A stretch of 64,000 nt of DNA from Desulfobacter latus (GTDB lineage Bacteria > Desulfobacterota > Desulfobacteria > Desulfobacterales > Desulfobacteraceae): positions 1-64,000 of the forward strand of contig NZ_JACADJ010000001.1 of the NCBI RefSeq assembly GCF_013389365.1, in the 5' to 3' direction. Below are positions 16,018 to 25,618 of this stretch, in pieces. Every line of letters begins with the position of its first letter. Positions within the stretch are counted from its first letter, which is position 1. A model generated the notes under the pieces. It saw only the letters and a program-made list of their open reading frames with translations. It searched no databases and had not been told where the DNA came from. The position numbers were made by a program, and so were the translations under genes.

Positions 16018-19000
16018 TTATGCCTTTTGTCGAGGGGCGGTGGGGGAAGCAACCAGGTCTGCCACTGTGCCGGTAAAGTCTTTTTCCAGCGCAGCCATAA
16101 AATTTTTCCATTCCAGACCAAACCGGTAAAAGGCCATAGCCGCCAGTTTTTTGGTGATGATGGCGTCCCGGTATTCCTGCATGGCATCGGTATTCAGAAT
16201 GTCTGTGATCCGCTTTTTGCCCATTAGCTTGACCAGGGTCTTGGGAATATAGGCGGCCAGAATTTTCCAGACCAGGGTTTTCTGTTTTAGTATGGTGTTG
16301 AGCCGGCCGCGGAATATTTCCTGAAGGTCCAGGATTTCTTCTCCGGCCTTGTCCGATTGGGCAAAGAGCGGGATGTCCGGATTTGCTTTACAGCGATGGA
16401 TCAATATCTTTGTTTCCGCGGCGGCATGGGTTTCGATAAGCGTTAGGATTTCCTGAATCAGGTCACTGCATACGCCGGTATTTTCAAGTATGGCGGCTTC
16501 GTATTGGTCCCCGAGAAGGAAACCCGGCAGGACTTCGGCCATGACCGAAGAGAATACGCCGCCTTTGTTGGCAGTGGTCTCCTTGAGATGACGGATGTCG
16601 GTGTTTGCGGCAATATGCCGACGGGCATCGTTGTCGAAAAAAAGGCCGGCACCTTCCACGATGAACTCAAGTTCCTTGAAATTTTGCAGAAAGGATGTGA
16701 CGGTTCTTCCGGTGACGCCTTCTTTGAATCCGCCGCAGGGCAGGCAGGCCCGGATATCGGCCCTGCGGATGTACGCTCTCATTTCCGGGTTAACGAGAAA
16801 ATTCCTATGGAAGAGGGCGCTCTCTTCGACTACGGTACCATCGGGCAGGAAGATGCGCGCAGCTGTGGCCGGTACTTTGAATCCCTCGGGAGAGAGCAAA
16901 TCCGAAGGAAAGGCCAGGGTGCCGGCGGCAATGCCGGTACGGGCGGCTAAGGCCAGCTTTTCCAATTCGCCGGGATCCAGGCCGGCCGGGTCAAAGAGCA
17001 GGGCCTCATTGTCTATGGCCAGGCAGATCCGCCCCTGGTAGCAGAGCAGTTCATTGCCCCCCAACCGGCCGCCGGGTCCGCCGATGACCATGAGATTCAA
17101 ATCTTTTTCCCGGGCGTTATCGTGGTGGATCAGGGTCCGGAAGGCCGCCAGCCTGGCCGTGGTGGTCATGCCCAGAGTTTTAATCTTTCCACTGATTCTT
17201 TCCGAAAGTTTTTCCAGATCCTGGGTGACCAGCTGGGATTTTCCGTTGATTTGCAGGTCACTCAGGCCTTCTCCGGCCGGCAGCAGCCCGAACAATTTGC
17301 CGTTGTTCAGCAAGCCGTAATTGTCGTGCAGGATGCCGCAACCTTTTTCCGTGGCAATGGTCCGCCAGTGAGGATAGCCCCGTTCCTTTGCCCTGAGGGC
17401 CACAGTATCCATGAGGCCGGCCGTGCCCCGGTCCGGTTCGAAAAAGAGCATTTCAGGTCGGCCGTAATAATCCACGACAGTCTCATTGGGAAGCGTGAGA
17501 TCCAGAATACCTTCGGTGAAGTCCAGTACGGCATCCCTGGGGTATTCCCCGTAAACCGGGTGAAGAACGATCACGCCTGCCGCGCCGTCTTCGCAGATAT
17601 CCTTATGTTTGAGCCGGCGGTCCCGGGGGCCCAGGATAAAGCTGAGCCGGGCCGCATTTTCCATCTGTCTTTCGTGGGACGCCGGACCGCTTGTTACCAG
17701 ACGTAACCCGCCCCGGGCAATGTCGACGGATCGCATATGGATGCCGGCGGCATAGTGGCCGTTGATAAAGAAAATTCCGTAGACCGGCCGGTTGTATACC
17801 AGGGTGTCCAAAATGCCGCTGTCCAGACGGAAGCTGTAGGCCCGTTTGCCCGGGGTGTAAAAATTGGTTTTCTGGCAGTTGGTCACAAGTTTTGCCATGA
17901 ACCGGAAGATTTGCAGGGCGGTGGGGTGTTCTGTGAGACGGGTGCGGCACATCCGGTGGAACGTGTCAAGTTTTTCCGAGGGGGCCTCTGTCGATTGACG
18001 TGGCATCAGGGCCGGATCAAAGCGTTGGGCAAATAATTGATATAACGCTTTGAGCAGGCAGGGGTGGGCCATCGCAGCCGTTTCAATGGCTCGGGCGTCA
18101 AAGGCGGTCCGGGCCGCTTTGTGAATCCGATCGGCAAAGGCTTCTTCACAGGCCTTGTCATCCAGACGGGACATGATGGCACGATCGCTTTGGGCCTTGC
18201 TTTCCGAAAAAATAAATATCCGGGCAAAGTCAATGGCATTGCCGGCAAAAAGCATTTCTTTGTAAGTCAGTTTATTTTCCACGTAAAGATTTGTAACCGA
18301 TCCGACACGAAAGGCCAGGAAATCCTGGATATCCCGGGTCAGTTCGGTTTCCTGGGTCCGTGAAATTTCTCCCCGGATATAGAGGGAACAAATGGACGTG
18401 GGCACATCGGTGCCGTCCCAATACGGTTCCCAATAGGCCCGCATGAGGGTGAAACCGTGGTCCTTGAGCAATTGCCGGAAGATGGGGATTTGGGGGGTGG
18501 CAAAATTTGAGTTAAACATGATCCGGGTTTCTGCGGTGGCCGGCAGATTAAAGGCTTTCACCAGGTGGGGTACCGATGCCTTACAGTCCTTTAGAAACTT
18601 TTTATACCGCATGCGGGTGGCTTCGGGGGTGGCAGTATAATCCCCGGCGAGATTAAAAAGAAAAGGAGACGCCTTGAATTCATGTTTGGTAAAATCATTT
18701 ACTGTTTCCGGTCGAAAGATATAGGTGTAGTATTGATTCTCCCGGCTGTAGTAATATTCCCTGCGGTGCCCGGATATCATGTTTTCCATAAGTTTTTCCA
18801 TGACATCCCGGGTTTCCCGGGTCGCGATGCGGACCCGCTGGACCTCACTGCCTTGCCCCAGGTCAAAGTCAATGTGGGCGACCCGGCCCACCAGAACCAC
18901 CCGGTCATCCTGGAGGGCAATACTGGAGGTGATGGAGGAGAGGATCTGTTTGAGGGACTGTTTGGTGATATTTTCAAAAAAATAGCTGGGAAGCCCCAGA

Positions 19001-19167
19001 TCATTGAGCAGGATACCTGCGGCCAGATTGATGCAATGGGCTGTGATCAGGCCCTGGGCGGAAAGGTCGATAACCGCTTCGTAGAGAATCCTGATGTTAA
19101 GGTTGAGTGCGTCGGCGCGGTCAATGATATGGGGGGCCTGGCTGATGTCGGGCAGCAGGTTGGACAT
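16018..19167 (-). CDS. Large NAD-type glutamate dehydrogenase (about 115 kDa class)
   Basis: This 1049-residue protein matches the large NAD-specific glutamate dehydrogenases. A long regulatory N-terminal region (to about 480) precedes the catalytic core with YGIFFINGHYAAGIHMRSVD, the substrate-site RGGLRLV, a Lys-containing KDICEDGAAGV and the nucleotide-binding half with MVIGGPGGRLGGNE; a C-terminal helical extension follows. It would deaminate glutamate to 2-oxoglutarate. ATG 19167 has GGAGG seven bases upstream. The LuxR-type gene ends only 19 bases ahead of it, so the two are co-transcribed, and gdhA lies just before that. Cofactor preference is from family knowledge, not seen directly. 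Confidence 0.75.
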   Translation of the reverse strand: MSNLLPDISQAPHIIDRADALNLNIRILYEAVIDLSAQGLITAHCINLAAGILLNDLGLPSYFFENITKQSLKQILSSITSSIALQDDRVVLVGRVAHIDFDLGQGSEVQRVRIATRETRDVMEKLMENMISGHRREYYYSRENQYYTYIFRPETVNDFTKHEFKASPFLFNLAGDYTATPEATRMRYKKFLKDCKASVPHLVKAFNLPATAETRIMFNSNFATPQIPIFRQLLKDHGFTLMRAYWEPYWDGTDVPTSICSLYIRGEISRTQETELTRDIQDFLAFRVGSVTNLYVENKLTYKEMLFAGNAIDFARIFIFSESKAQSDRAIMSRLDDKACEEAFADRIHKAARTAFDARAIETAAMAHPCLLKALYQLFAQRFDPALMPRQSTEAPSEKLDTFHRMCRTRLTEHPTALQIFRFMAKLVTNCQKTNFYTPGKRAYSFRLDSGILDTLVYNRPVYGIFFINGHYAAGIHMRSVDIARGGLRLVTSGPASHERQMENAARLSFILGPRDRRLKHKDICEDGAAGVIVLHPVYGEYPRDAVLDFTEGILDLTLPNETVVDYYGRPEMLFFEPDRGTAGLMDTVALRAKERGYPHWRTIATEKGCGILHDNYGLLNNGKLFGLLPAGEGLSDLQINGKSQLVTQDLEKLSERISGKIKTLGMTTTARLAAFRTLIHHDNAREKDLNLMVIGGPGGRLGGNELLCYQGRICLAIDNEALLFDPAGLDPGELEKLALAARTGIAAGTLAFPSDLLSPEGFKVPATAARIFLPDGTVVEESALFHRNFLVNPEMRAYIRRADIRACLPCGGFKEGVTGRTVTSFLQNFKELEFIVEGAGLFFDNDARRHIAANTDIRHLKETTANKGGVFSSVMAEVLPGFLLGDQYEAAILENTGVCSDLIQEILTLIETHAAAETKILIHRCKANPDIPLFAQSDKAGEEILDLQEIFRGRLNTILKQKTLVWKILAAYIPKTLVKLMGKKRITDILNTDAMQEYRDAIITKKLAAMAFYRFGLEWKNFMAALEKDFTGTVADLVASPTAPRQKA

Positions 19168-19186
19168 GGGTGTGCCTCCATGCGGG

Positions 19187-20137
19187 TTACAGGCCGGACA
19201 GGTAAGATGTCAGGTTGATTTGTTTATTGGTGATGCCCAGCTTTTTGCGGATGTGGTTTCTATAAGTTTCCACGCTGCGGTAGGAGAGGTTGAGCATTTT
19301 TCCGATTTCCTTGGAACTTAGACCGGTGCGGATCATATTGCAGATTTCGTTTTCCCTGGGGGTGAGGCGCTGGTGAAGTCGGCATATTTTGGTACCAAAT
19401 GAAGAGGTCAGCTGTGCGATGTTGTCTTCCAGCAGTTTCAGGTATTCTTTGTCCAGATCCGACCCCTGTTCTCCCATTTTTTTGACCAGGGGCAGCAGCA
19501 AATTTTCCACATTGGCCAAGACCCGCTTTTCCAGGTCGACTTTTTCTTCTCGCAGCTGGCTCATTACTTCCCGCAGGGCAATATTTTTTTCCTTGAGTTG
19601 CTGATTTTGTTCCTTGAGCTTGCGCCGTGATTCCCGCAGTTCGGCTTCTGCCTGTTTCCGCTTGCTGGTTCGCCCGAGCAATTGGGCTATCGCATCAATC
19701 AGTGAGCGTTCTTCGGCCAGAAACGGTCCCTCATCCATGTCGGGCCGCTTTTCAAGGTAGCAGACCGTGAGGATACCAATGGGCTCACCATAGGCCGTAA
19801 TTTCCGCCTGCTGTTTCCAGAAGGTGTTTTTGTAATTGTCGGTGCGAAAACTCTGGTCGTTGATAAGGAGCTGGGCGCATGTAATCTCCGGGTACTGCCA
19901 GGAGGGGGGAATAATATTCACCACCTGCTGGAAGGTATCTTCCAGGGAGAGTCCGGTTTGTTCCAGAATTTTGGAAATACCGTACAGGCAGTTAATTTCC
20001 TTCATACGTTCCTGGAGCTTGTGGGCCTGCTGCTTGAAGATCAACTCCATGCGCCGGTGGTCTTGCTCCAATTGCTCCAGTTCCCGGTTGCGGCGGACCA
20101 GGGCATCAATGTCTGGCTGCTCCACGGTGTGATTCAT
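19187..20137 (-). CDS. LuxR/NarL-type transcription regulator with GAF-like sensor and coiled coil
   Basis: A 316-residue regulator. Residues 1-50 are coiled coil, about 50-165 a GAF-like region (CLYGISKILEQ.., CAQLLINDQ, GILTVCY), 165-225 a second long coiled coil rich in Lys/Glu/Gln, and the C-terminal ~65 residues a LuxR helix-turn-helix with LTPRENEICNMIRTGLSSKE and RSVETYRNHIRKKL. It sits between gdhA and the large dehydrogenase gene and is likely to control one or both. The bases just before its ATG are a run of ten G (minus strand), which forms or abuts its ribosome binding site. Confidence 0.82.
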   Translation of the reverse strand: MNHTVEQPDIDALVRRNRELEQLEQDHRRMELIFKQQAHKLQERMKEINCLYGISKILEQTGLSLEDTFQQVVNIIPPSWQYPEITCAQLLINDQSFRTDNYKNTFWKQQAEITAYGEPIGILTVCYLEKRPDMDEGPFLAEERSLIDAIAQLLGRTSKRKQAEAELRESRRKLKEQNQQLKEKNIALREVMSQLREEKVDLEKRVLANVENLLLPLVKKMGEQGSDLDKEYLKLLEDNIAQLTSSFGTKICRLHQRLTPRENEICNMIRTGLSSKEIGKMLNLSYRSVETYRNHIRKKLGITNKQINLTSYLSGL

Positions 20138-20139
20138 TT

Positions 20140-20149
20140 CCCCCCCCCC
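20140..20149 (-). repeat. Homopolymer G10 tract at the ribosome binding site
   Basis: Ten consecutive C on the plus strand (G on the coding strand) lie two bases before the ATG codon of the LuxR-type gene. Such tracts slip during replication and could vary translation by changing the Shine-Dalgarno context. Confidence 0.8.
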
Positions 20150-20159
20150 AAGCGTTTTC

Positions 20160-20188
20160 CAGCCGCCCGGATACGGACAGGGCGGCTG
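20160..20188 (-). terminator. Hairpin downstream of gdhA
   Basis: Perfect arms CAGCCGCCC (20160-20168) and GGGCGGCTG (20180-20188) lie between the gdhA stop and the LuxR-type gene start. On the minus strand it is followed by GAAAACGC, not a clean U-run, so it may attenuate rather than stop transcription into the regulator gene. Confidence 0.5.
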
Positions 20189-20225
20189 ATTCCGATATGA
20201 ACCGGATATACCAGGAATTTACAGG

Positions 20226-21575
20226 CTAGACAAGACCCTGATCCAGCATGGCGTTGACGACCTTGGTAAAACCGGCAATGTTGGCCCCGGCCACGTAGTT
20301 GCCTTTCTCGCCGTATTCGGCACAGGCGTCCACGCAGGAGGTATGGATGGATTTCATAATGTCGTGCAATCTTTGATCGACCTCTTCCTTGCCCCATTTC
20401 AGGCGCATGGCGTTCTGGGACATTTCCAGGCCGGATACGGCTACACCGCCGGCATTGGCTGCTTTGCCCGGCGCGTAGAGGATTTTGTGGTCCACAAAAA
20501 TGTCGACGGCGTCCGGGGTGGAAGGCATGTTGGCGCCTTCAGATATGACAAAGACCCCGTTTTCAATAAGGTTGCTCGCATCTTTGCCGTTGATTTCGTT
20601 CTGGGTGGCAGAGGGGAAGGCGCAGTCGGCCTGAATGTTCCACAAGGGATTGTAATCCAGGCCGGCATCTGTTTCAGTGTATACGGCTTCCGGATATTTT
20701 TCAGCATATTCCTTGATTCGGCCCCGCTTGATGTTTTTCAATTCCATGACCCAGGCCAGTTTTTCCCGGTCAATGCCTCTTTCATCGTAGATAAACCCGG
20801 TGGAGTCCGACAGGGTGACAACCTTGCCCCCCAGATCCAGGATTTTTTCCACGGTGTACTGGGCCACGTTGCCGGAACCGGAAACCAGGCAGATTTTATC
20901 TTCCATACTGCCATGGCGGGTGGCCAGCATTTCAGCGGCAAAATAGACCGCACCATAGCCCGTGGCTTCCGGGCGGATGAGGCTGCCGCCCCAGTCCAGG
21001 CCCTTTCCTGTAAGCACCGGGGAAAATTGATTGGTCAGTCGTTTGTACTGCCCGAAAAGAAAGCCGATTTCTCTGCCGCCGACACCGATGTCCCCGGCGG
21101 GTACGTCGGTGTCGGGGCCGATGTGGCGGTAAAGTTCGGACATGAAAGACTGGCAGAAGCGCATGACTTCATTGTCGGATTTTCCTTTGGGGTCAAAGTC
21201 GGACCCGCCTTTGCCGCCGCCGATGGGCAGGGTGGTCAGGGCGTTTTTAAAGACCTGCTCAAATGCCAGGAATTTGAGTATGGACAGGTTTACCGACGGA
21301 TGGAAACGCAACCCGCCCTTGTAAGGGCCGATGGCCGAGTTCATTTGGATGCGGTAACCGCGGTTAACCTGGACGGTGCCGGTGTCGTCTACCCAGGGTA
21401 CCCGGAAGATGATGACCCGTTCGGGTTCGGCCAGGCGCTCCAGGATTTTGGCCTGGCGGTATTCGAGGTTCCGGTCCAGTACAGGTTGTACCGTCTCGAT
21501 CACTTCCTGGACGGCCTGGTGAAATTCTTTCTGATCGGGGTCTTTGGCTATGATTTTATCCAGTTCTTCTGACAT
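20226..21575 (-). CDS. gdhA: NADP-type glutamate dehydrogenase
   Basis: A 449-residue hexameric-type glutamate dehydrogenase. It has GPYKGGLRFHPSVNLS with the substrate Lys region, the catalytic stretch PIGGGKGGSDFDPKGK, PAGDIGVGGREIG and the nucleotide-binding SGSGNVAQYT. It assimilates ammonium by reductive amination of 2-oxoglutarate. The length and sequence are those of the NADP-specific enzymes of bacteria. AAAGG lies six bases before the ATG. It stands upstream of the regulator and the second, catabolic-type dehydrogenase. Confidence 0.92.
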   Translation of the reverse strand: MSEELDKIIAKDPDQKEFHQAVQEVIETVQPVLDRNLEYRQAKILERLAEPERVIIFRVPWVDDTGTVQVNRGYRIQMNSAIGPYKGGLRFHPSVNLSILKFLAFEQVFKNALTTLPIGGGKGGSDFDPKGKSDNEVMRFCQSFMSELYRHIGPDTDVPAGDIGVGGREIGFLFGQYKRLTNQFSPVLTGKGLDWGGSLIRPEATGYGAVYFAAEMLATRHGSMEDKICLVSGSGNVAQYTVEKILDLGGKVVTLSDSTGFIYDERGIDREKLAWVMELKNIKRGRIKEYAEKYPEAVYTETDAGLDYNPLWNIQADCAFPSATQNEINGKDASNLIENGVFVISEGANMPSTPDAVDIFVDHKILYAPGKAANAGGVAVSGLEMSQNAMRLKWGKEEVDQRLHDIMKSIHTSCVDACAEYGEKGNYVAGANIAGFTKVVNAMLDQGLV

Positions 21576-21732
21576 GGTCTACCTTTCTTCTGTGAGTAAG
21601 TATTGTAAAATTGGGTTAATGAGATCAACGCACGAATGGGGTCTAACGAATAAGGTATCGTCTAAACGCGGTATAGTCGACTCTAATTGTATTGTTAGGT
21701 TGCATCCATAAAAATGATCGGCGCAGGAGAAC

Positions 21733-24324
21733 TCATTCTGCCTGTATGTGATTGTCTGCTTTGCCGGCGTTAATGATGACACTGCGGGAATGTTTTCCAT
21801 CGACTTTAATCAGCAGGGGGCGTTTCAGGCGCATGTGGCGGATAAACCCCTCATCCCGGACAGTGCGGCAGCCGGTGAGATGTTCCAGGTCGATGCGGTC
21901 TGCTGCCCCGGGATTCACGGTGATATAGGGCACGCCCTGGGACGTGATGGTGTTAAAAAAATGGGAGCCTTTGGAGGCATCGGCATGGATGGTGCCGTCT
22001 CGAATTTCCACAATGGCACCGGCGCCGGAGATCTGCTGCCAGTCTACAGGGATCCCCAGCCAGGGGTCCGATGATCCCCATCGGCCCGGCCCGGCCAACA
22101 GAAAGCGGCGGTTGTTTTTGGCCAGATCTGCATTGATACGGCTGATCTGCTGTGCCATATCCGAGGTTTTGCTTCCTTCAAAGGTTTCCGGGTTGACATA
22201 GACGATGTCCCGAATGGTGTCCAGTGTGCAGTTCCCCAGGGCCGAGGTGGAGACACAGACGGCTTCGTCAAGATCTTTTTTGGTGATCAGGCTGGTGTCC
22301 CGTGGACTGAACATGGGCCGGACCTGGACCAGGGAAACGTTCCAGGGGTCGCCTGATTTTTCGGGGATGTCGGCGGTAAACTCCAATTCTATTGGGCCGC
22401 CGGCATCATGGGCCAAAGCCTTCATGAGATCGTTTACCAGGGCGGTAAGGGGTGGCGTCCCGTATTTCAGAACCTGGGCAAAGGTGAGGATTTTGGGGCC
22501 TTTGCAGTACCAGGTATCCCGAATCCGGTCTTCGACAGGCAGATAGGTTGAGGTCAGGGTTTTGACCGGCGCCTCTTCTATGGCCTGGGCCAGGTCCCGG
22601 CGTTCCAGGTTGGAACACATGCCGAAGCGCAGGGTATCCGGATAGCCTGCCATTCTCAGGGCATAAAAGCTGTTTTGTGTGTTTTCCAGAAAATCCCGGG
22701 TGCTGGAAAACTGGGGTGTGGCCTGGGGGTGTTCGGGAAAAACCCTGAAACTCTGCTCCCCCTGGGCCAGGGTACGCCCTAATCCCAGCGCCAGGTTCAA
22801 GACCCCCTCATCAGCTTTGGCATTGGCCGCAGGATAAAAATTCAGGGAATGGGCCGTGCCTGAAATGGCTGGGTAGAAAAAGTCTCCGTATTGGCTGCCG
22901 GCGACTTCCTGGATCATAACGGCCATGCTGTCCCTGAAGGGGTGAACTGTTGTGCTGCGTACAAAGGCCTGGGCTTTTTTATAGTATGCCGAGGCATAGA
23001 CCAGCTTGACTGCGGTGGCAAGGTGCGATAACCGCATGTCAGGGTCGGCATGGTTGTTGGGGATCATATAGGTTTTGTGTAACCCGGCGCAGGGGTGGTT
23101 GACGGCATCTTCCAGAAGGCTGGAGGAGCGCACGACCAGGGGGACACTGTTCGCAGCCAGATAGGTTTTTAAATGCCGGAGAACCTCCCGGGGCAGGGGG
23201 GCGTCGATGAATGCCTGGACCAGTTCCGTCAAGGGGCGGTCGGTAAGTTCGGCCAGGCCGTTGTCACGGATAAAGTCGTCAAAAATGTCTGTACAGAAGA
23301 CCAGGGCCTCTGGGATGTTGACGGCCATTTCCGGATAAGCCGTTCCAAGGTCGGGGCGGCGGTCAAGGGTCTGGGCCAGAAAGGCCAGGCCCCTGGCTTT
23401 ACCACCAATGGATCCGCGTCCGATTCTGGTAAACCCGGCAGGACTTATTTGAACAGGATACGGGTCTTTGGCGTGGGGGGGGCTCCCCTGGGCCGGGCGG
23501 TCTGATGCCAGGCTGTGGAAAAATTCATGGAGGTCCCGGTCCAGCTGGTTGCCATTTTTATCCAGAAAGGGGACTGAGATGCCTTGGGCCATTTTTTTGT
23601 TTGCACTTTCCGCACTCATGAGCATGATGGGGAGGCCGGGCATTTCCCTGTGAATGGTTGACAAAATGTCAATGCCGGCCTCGGGTGCCTCTTTTCCCTG
23701 AAACGGCAGCCGGGTATCGGAAAGAACACAGTCAAGGCGTTGGCCCAATTCACGGAACCGCTCCATGGCGGTTTCATGGGATCCGGCCAGGACAAGCCCG
23801 GCACCGGGGAAGGCGGCGTCTATGCCTTTATATATTTCAGGAAGCAAAAACGAGGTGTATTCAAGACTGTCTTCCACCAGGAGAACGGCACGGCGGGTGA
23901 TGTCCTTGCAGCGTTGGTCTTCAACAAAACGAACCATCGCCTGGAAGAGTTCAGGTGTTCCGGACCAGATAAAAATGTGACCGGCTTCCCGTTCTAAAGG
24001 CTGAATTTTGCAACAGCCCGGCTGCACCAGGAAGATGACCTGCAGGCCGGAACAAAGGGACTTGAGATGCTGTACCGTTATTCCTGTGCTGTCATCCAGG
24101 GCCTCAATTTCAATGAAAAGGAGGTCAAAAGTCTTTTTACGAAGCAGTTCGGCAGCCTCTTCCATGGAAACCGCGTGGGTGATCTCCCAGGCAGACGGGT
24201 GGATATCCACTTTCAGTCCCGGCAAATGGTAAGGCGCGGAAACAAAGAGGATATTCCTTACTTGAAAACCGGGAGGGGATGAATTTTCAGATCCGGCGTT
24301 TATTTTTTTTGTAATTTTATCCAT
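21733..24324 (-). CDS. Receiver-like domains fused to a PEP-synthase-type ATP-binding domain
   Basis: An 863-residue protein. Residues about 20-150 form a degenerate receiver-like domain (TFDLLFIEIEALDD). About 165-280 form a second receiver with VLLVEDS and the phospho-Asp region VLSDTRLPF. From about 300 to 700 there is a pyruvate/phosphate dikinase N-terminal (ATP-grasp) domain with RGSIGGKARGLAFL, PLVVRSSSLLEDA and IELEFTAD. The His swivel and PEP-binding domains of true PEP synthase are absent; the C-terminal ~150 residues (LAGPGRWGSSDPWLGIPV) are family-specific. It probably phosphorylates or binds an unknown partner under two-component control. It lies alone, with no histidine kinase nearby. 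Confidence 0.75.
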   Translation of the reverse strand: MDKITKKINAGSENSSPPGFQVRNILFVSAPYHLPGLKVDIHPSAWEITHAVSMEEAAELLRKKTFDLLFIEIEALDDSTGITVQHLKSLCSGLQVIFLVQPGCCKIQPLEREAGHIFIWSGTPELFQAMVRFVEDQRCKDITRRAVLLVEDSLEYTSFLLPEIYKGIDAAFPGAGLVLAGSHETAMERFRELGQRLDCVLSDTRLPFQGKEAPEAGIDILSTIHREMPGLPIMLMSAESANKKMAQGISVPFLDKNGNQLDRDLHEFFHSLASDRPAQGSPPHAKDPYPVQISPAGFTRIGRGSIGGKARGLAFLAQTLDRRPDLGTAYPEMAVNIPEALVFCTDIFDDFIRDNGLAELTDRPLTELVQAFIDAPLPREVLRHLKTYLAANSVPLVVRSSSLLEDAVNHPCAGLHKTYMIPNNHADPDMRLSHLATAVKLVYASAYYKKAQAFVRSTTVHPFRDSMAVMIQEVAGSQYGDFFYPAISGTAHSLNFYPAANAKADEGVLNLALGLGRTLAQGEQSFRVFPEHPQATPQFSSTRDFLENTQNSFYALRMAGYPDTLRFGMCSNLERRDLAQAIEEAPVKTLTSTYLPVEDRIRDTWYCKGPKILTFAQVLKYGTPPLTALVNDLMKALAHDAGGPIELEFTADIPEKSGDPWNVSLVQVRPMFSPRDTSLITKKDLDEAVCVSTSALGNCTLDTIRDIVYVNPETFEGSKTSDMAQQISRINADLAKNNRRFLLAGPGRWGSSDPWLGIPVDWQQISGAGAIVEIRDGTIHADASKGSHFFNTITSQGVPYITVNPGAADRIDLEHLTGCRTVRDEGFIRHMRLKRPLLIKVDGKHSRSVIINAGKADNHIQAE

Positions 24325-24723
24325 TTTTATTCATTTCGGCCTATTTAAAGTTTTTAACATGATAAAAATGCGATGTTTTGCATTTGCTTTATAATTAATG
24401 TTTTTATTTGAATATCAAAAAGAAAACAACGCGATAAAAATTAGATTAAAATGCGTATAAAAACATCGTAGTTAAAGGACTTTGCAGGCAAGCTAAACCG
24501 CTCTCAAGTCCCGTTGAATGGCGGTTTCGACGTTCGGATATGATTTTGGGGAAGGGCCTGGGGCGACTGACCAAACAGCCTCCCGGCCTGAGATGGGCGC
24601 TTAAAAATCAAACATTCAGTTCCCCCTACACACCCTGGTGAAATATTGCTTGAAGAGATAAATTGAAAAAAGAAGTTAAGCCGTTTGACCCTGCTGCGTG
24701 ATTGTTAACATCCCCAATCCCAA
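24325..24723. other. About 400-bp intergenic region
   Basis: No gene-like frame is visible. The first ~150 bases are very AT-rich and probably hold the promoter of the minus-strand receiver/PEP-synthase-like gene. Further on a short inverted repeat AAACCGC (24495-24501) / GCGGTTT (24521-24527) is seen. Nothing else is recognised. Confidence 0.5.
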
Positions 24724-25281
24724 TCATAAGCAAAAATGTCTTGATGTGTAGCGGGTTTCAAAAAGGGTTCTTTGCCAATAATTACGGGTCAGAAGTATCC
24801 CGGGCCTTGAAAAAAGTACGCCGGGCAAAACATGGTACCATTTGAATCCCCGGGCTTGATAATGTTCTATGATTTCAGGCCCGATCCCTAAGTCCTTTGC
24901 CGCCACAACAGCGGCATCACGCTGGCAGCGTGAACCGGCATACAGATTTGCAATCCTGGGGTTGAACCCGTTTTCATAAAACAGGTCTTTTGCCTGTTTG
25001 TAATTTTGAAACCGGCTTAACGCATCCAGTTCTGCAAAAAAGGGGAGAATAAACCCATAGGCGGTCAGCCATCCGTATCCGGCCAGGTGAGACCATTTTT
25101 TCTGATAAAATGCGTCCATGGCCAGGGGGCAAAAGGTGCAGAACAGCATAATCCCGAGACAGGCGGCCAGGTGGAGCAACCTGCCGGTTTGAATCAGTTT
25201 TATGATTCTGCAGACATAAACGATATATCCCCTGGCACCGGCTGTATTGCCGGGCCGGAGCAGTCTGTTTCTTAAAATCAT
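24724..25281 (-). CDS. Unidentified membrane protein
   Basis: A 185-residue protein starting at ATG 25281. The frame is open further upstream to 25560, but that part is rich in Cys, Asn and Lys with poor coding character, so the shorter form is preferred although its ribosome binding site (GAGA) is weak. Two hydrophobic segments are seen, LLHLAACLGIMLFCTFCPLA and YGWLTAYGFILPFFA, followed by a soluble part with KQAKDLFYENGFNP. I do not recognise the family. It is divergent from corA. Confidence 0.5.
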   Translation of the reverse strand: MILRNRLLRPGNTAGARGYIVYVCRIIKLIQTGRLLHLAACLGIMLFCTFCPLAMDAFYQKKWSHLAGYGWLTAYGFILPFFAELDALSRFQNYKQAKDLFYENGFNPRIANLYAGSRCQRDAAVVAAKDLGIGPEIIEHYQARGFKWYHVLPGVLFSRPGILLTRNYWQRTLFETRYTSRHFCL

Positions 25282-25618
25282 TTGGTCATGTCTCGGATTT
25301 ATCGTTGTATTCTGAAATATTTCAGTCCCTTTAGTTCTTTTGTTCGGATATAAATATACCCTTTCCAGATAAAGGTGTAAACATTGCAGATTCCGGGGAC
25401 AAACACAAACAGTCCAACAATTCGCCGAGAAAAAATTCCCCAAATTGCCTTTGGATGGGTGTGTAAAAAGCAGGCGGTGAATTTGGGTTTCCCCTGGATA
25501 TTTGACAAAAATCGTATTCCCTGTTTTAACTATTATAACTATCCGTAATCCTGTGGTCATGATAATAAGGTGGTCTTAAATTAATCTCTGCAGTTGTAAA
25601 TTCAATGAAAGGTTTGCC

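Noticed and set aside
20343-21572. 409-residue plus-strand ORF opposite gdhA
   Set aside because: It is a GC-rich antisense shadow of a clear glutamate dehydrogenase gene and shows no domain of its own. The same applies to long antisense frames at 31859-32725, 44402-45361 and 2498-3013.
25282-25560. N-terminal extension of the membrane protein at 24724-25281
   Set aside because: Residue composition is irregular, rich in Cys and Asn, and the hydrophobic core begins after the internal ATG; it also spans the likely divergent promoter.
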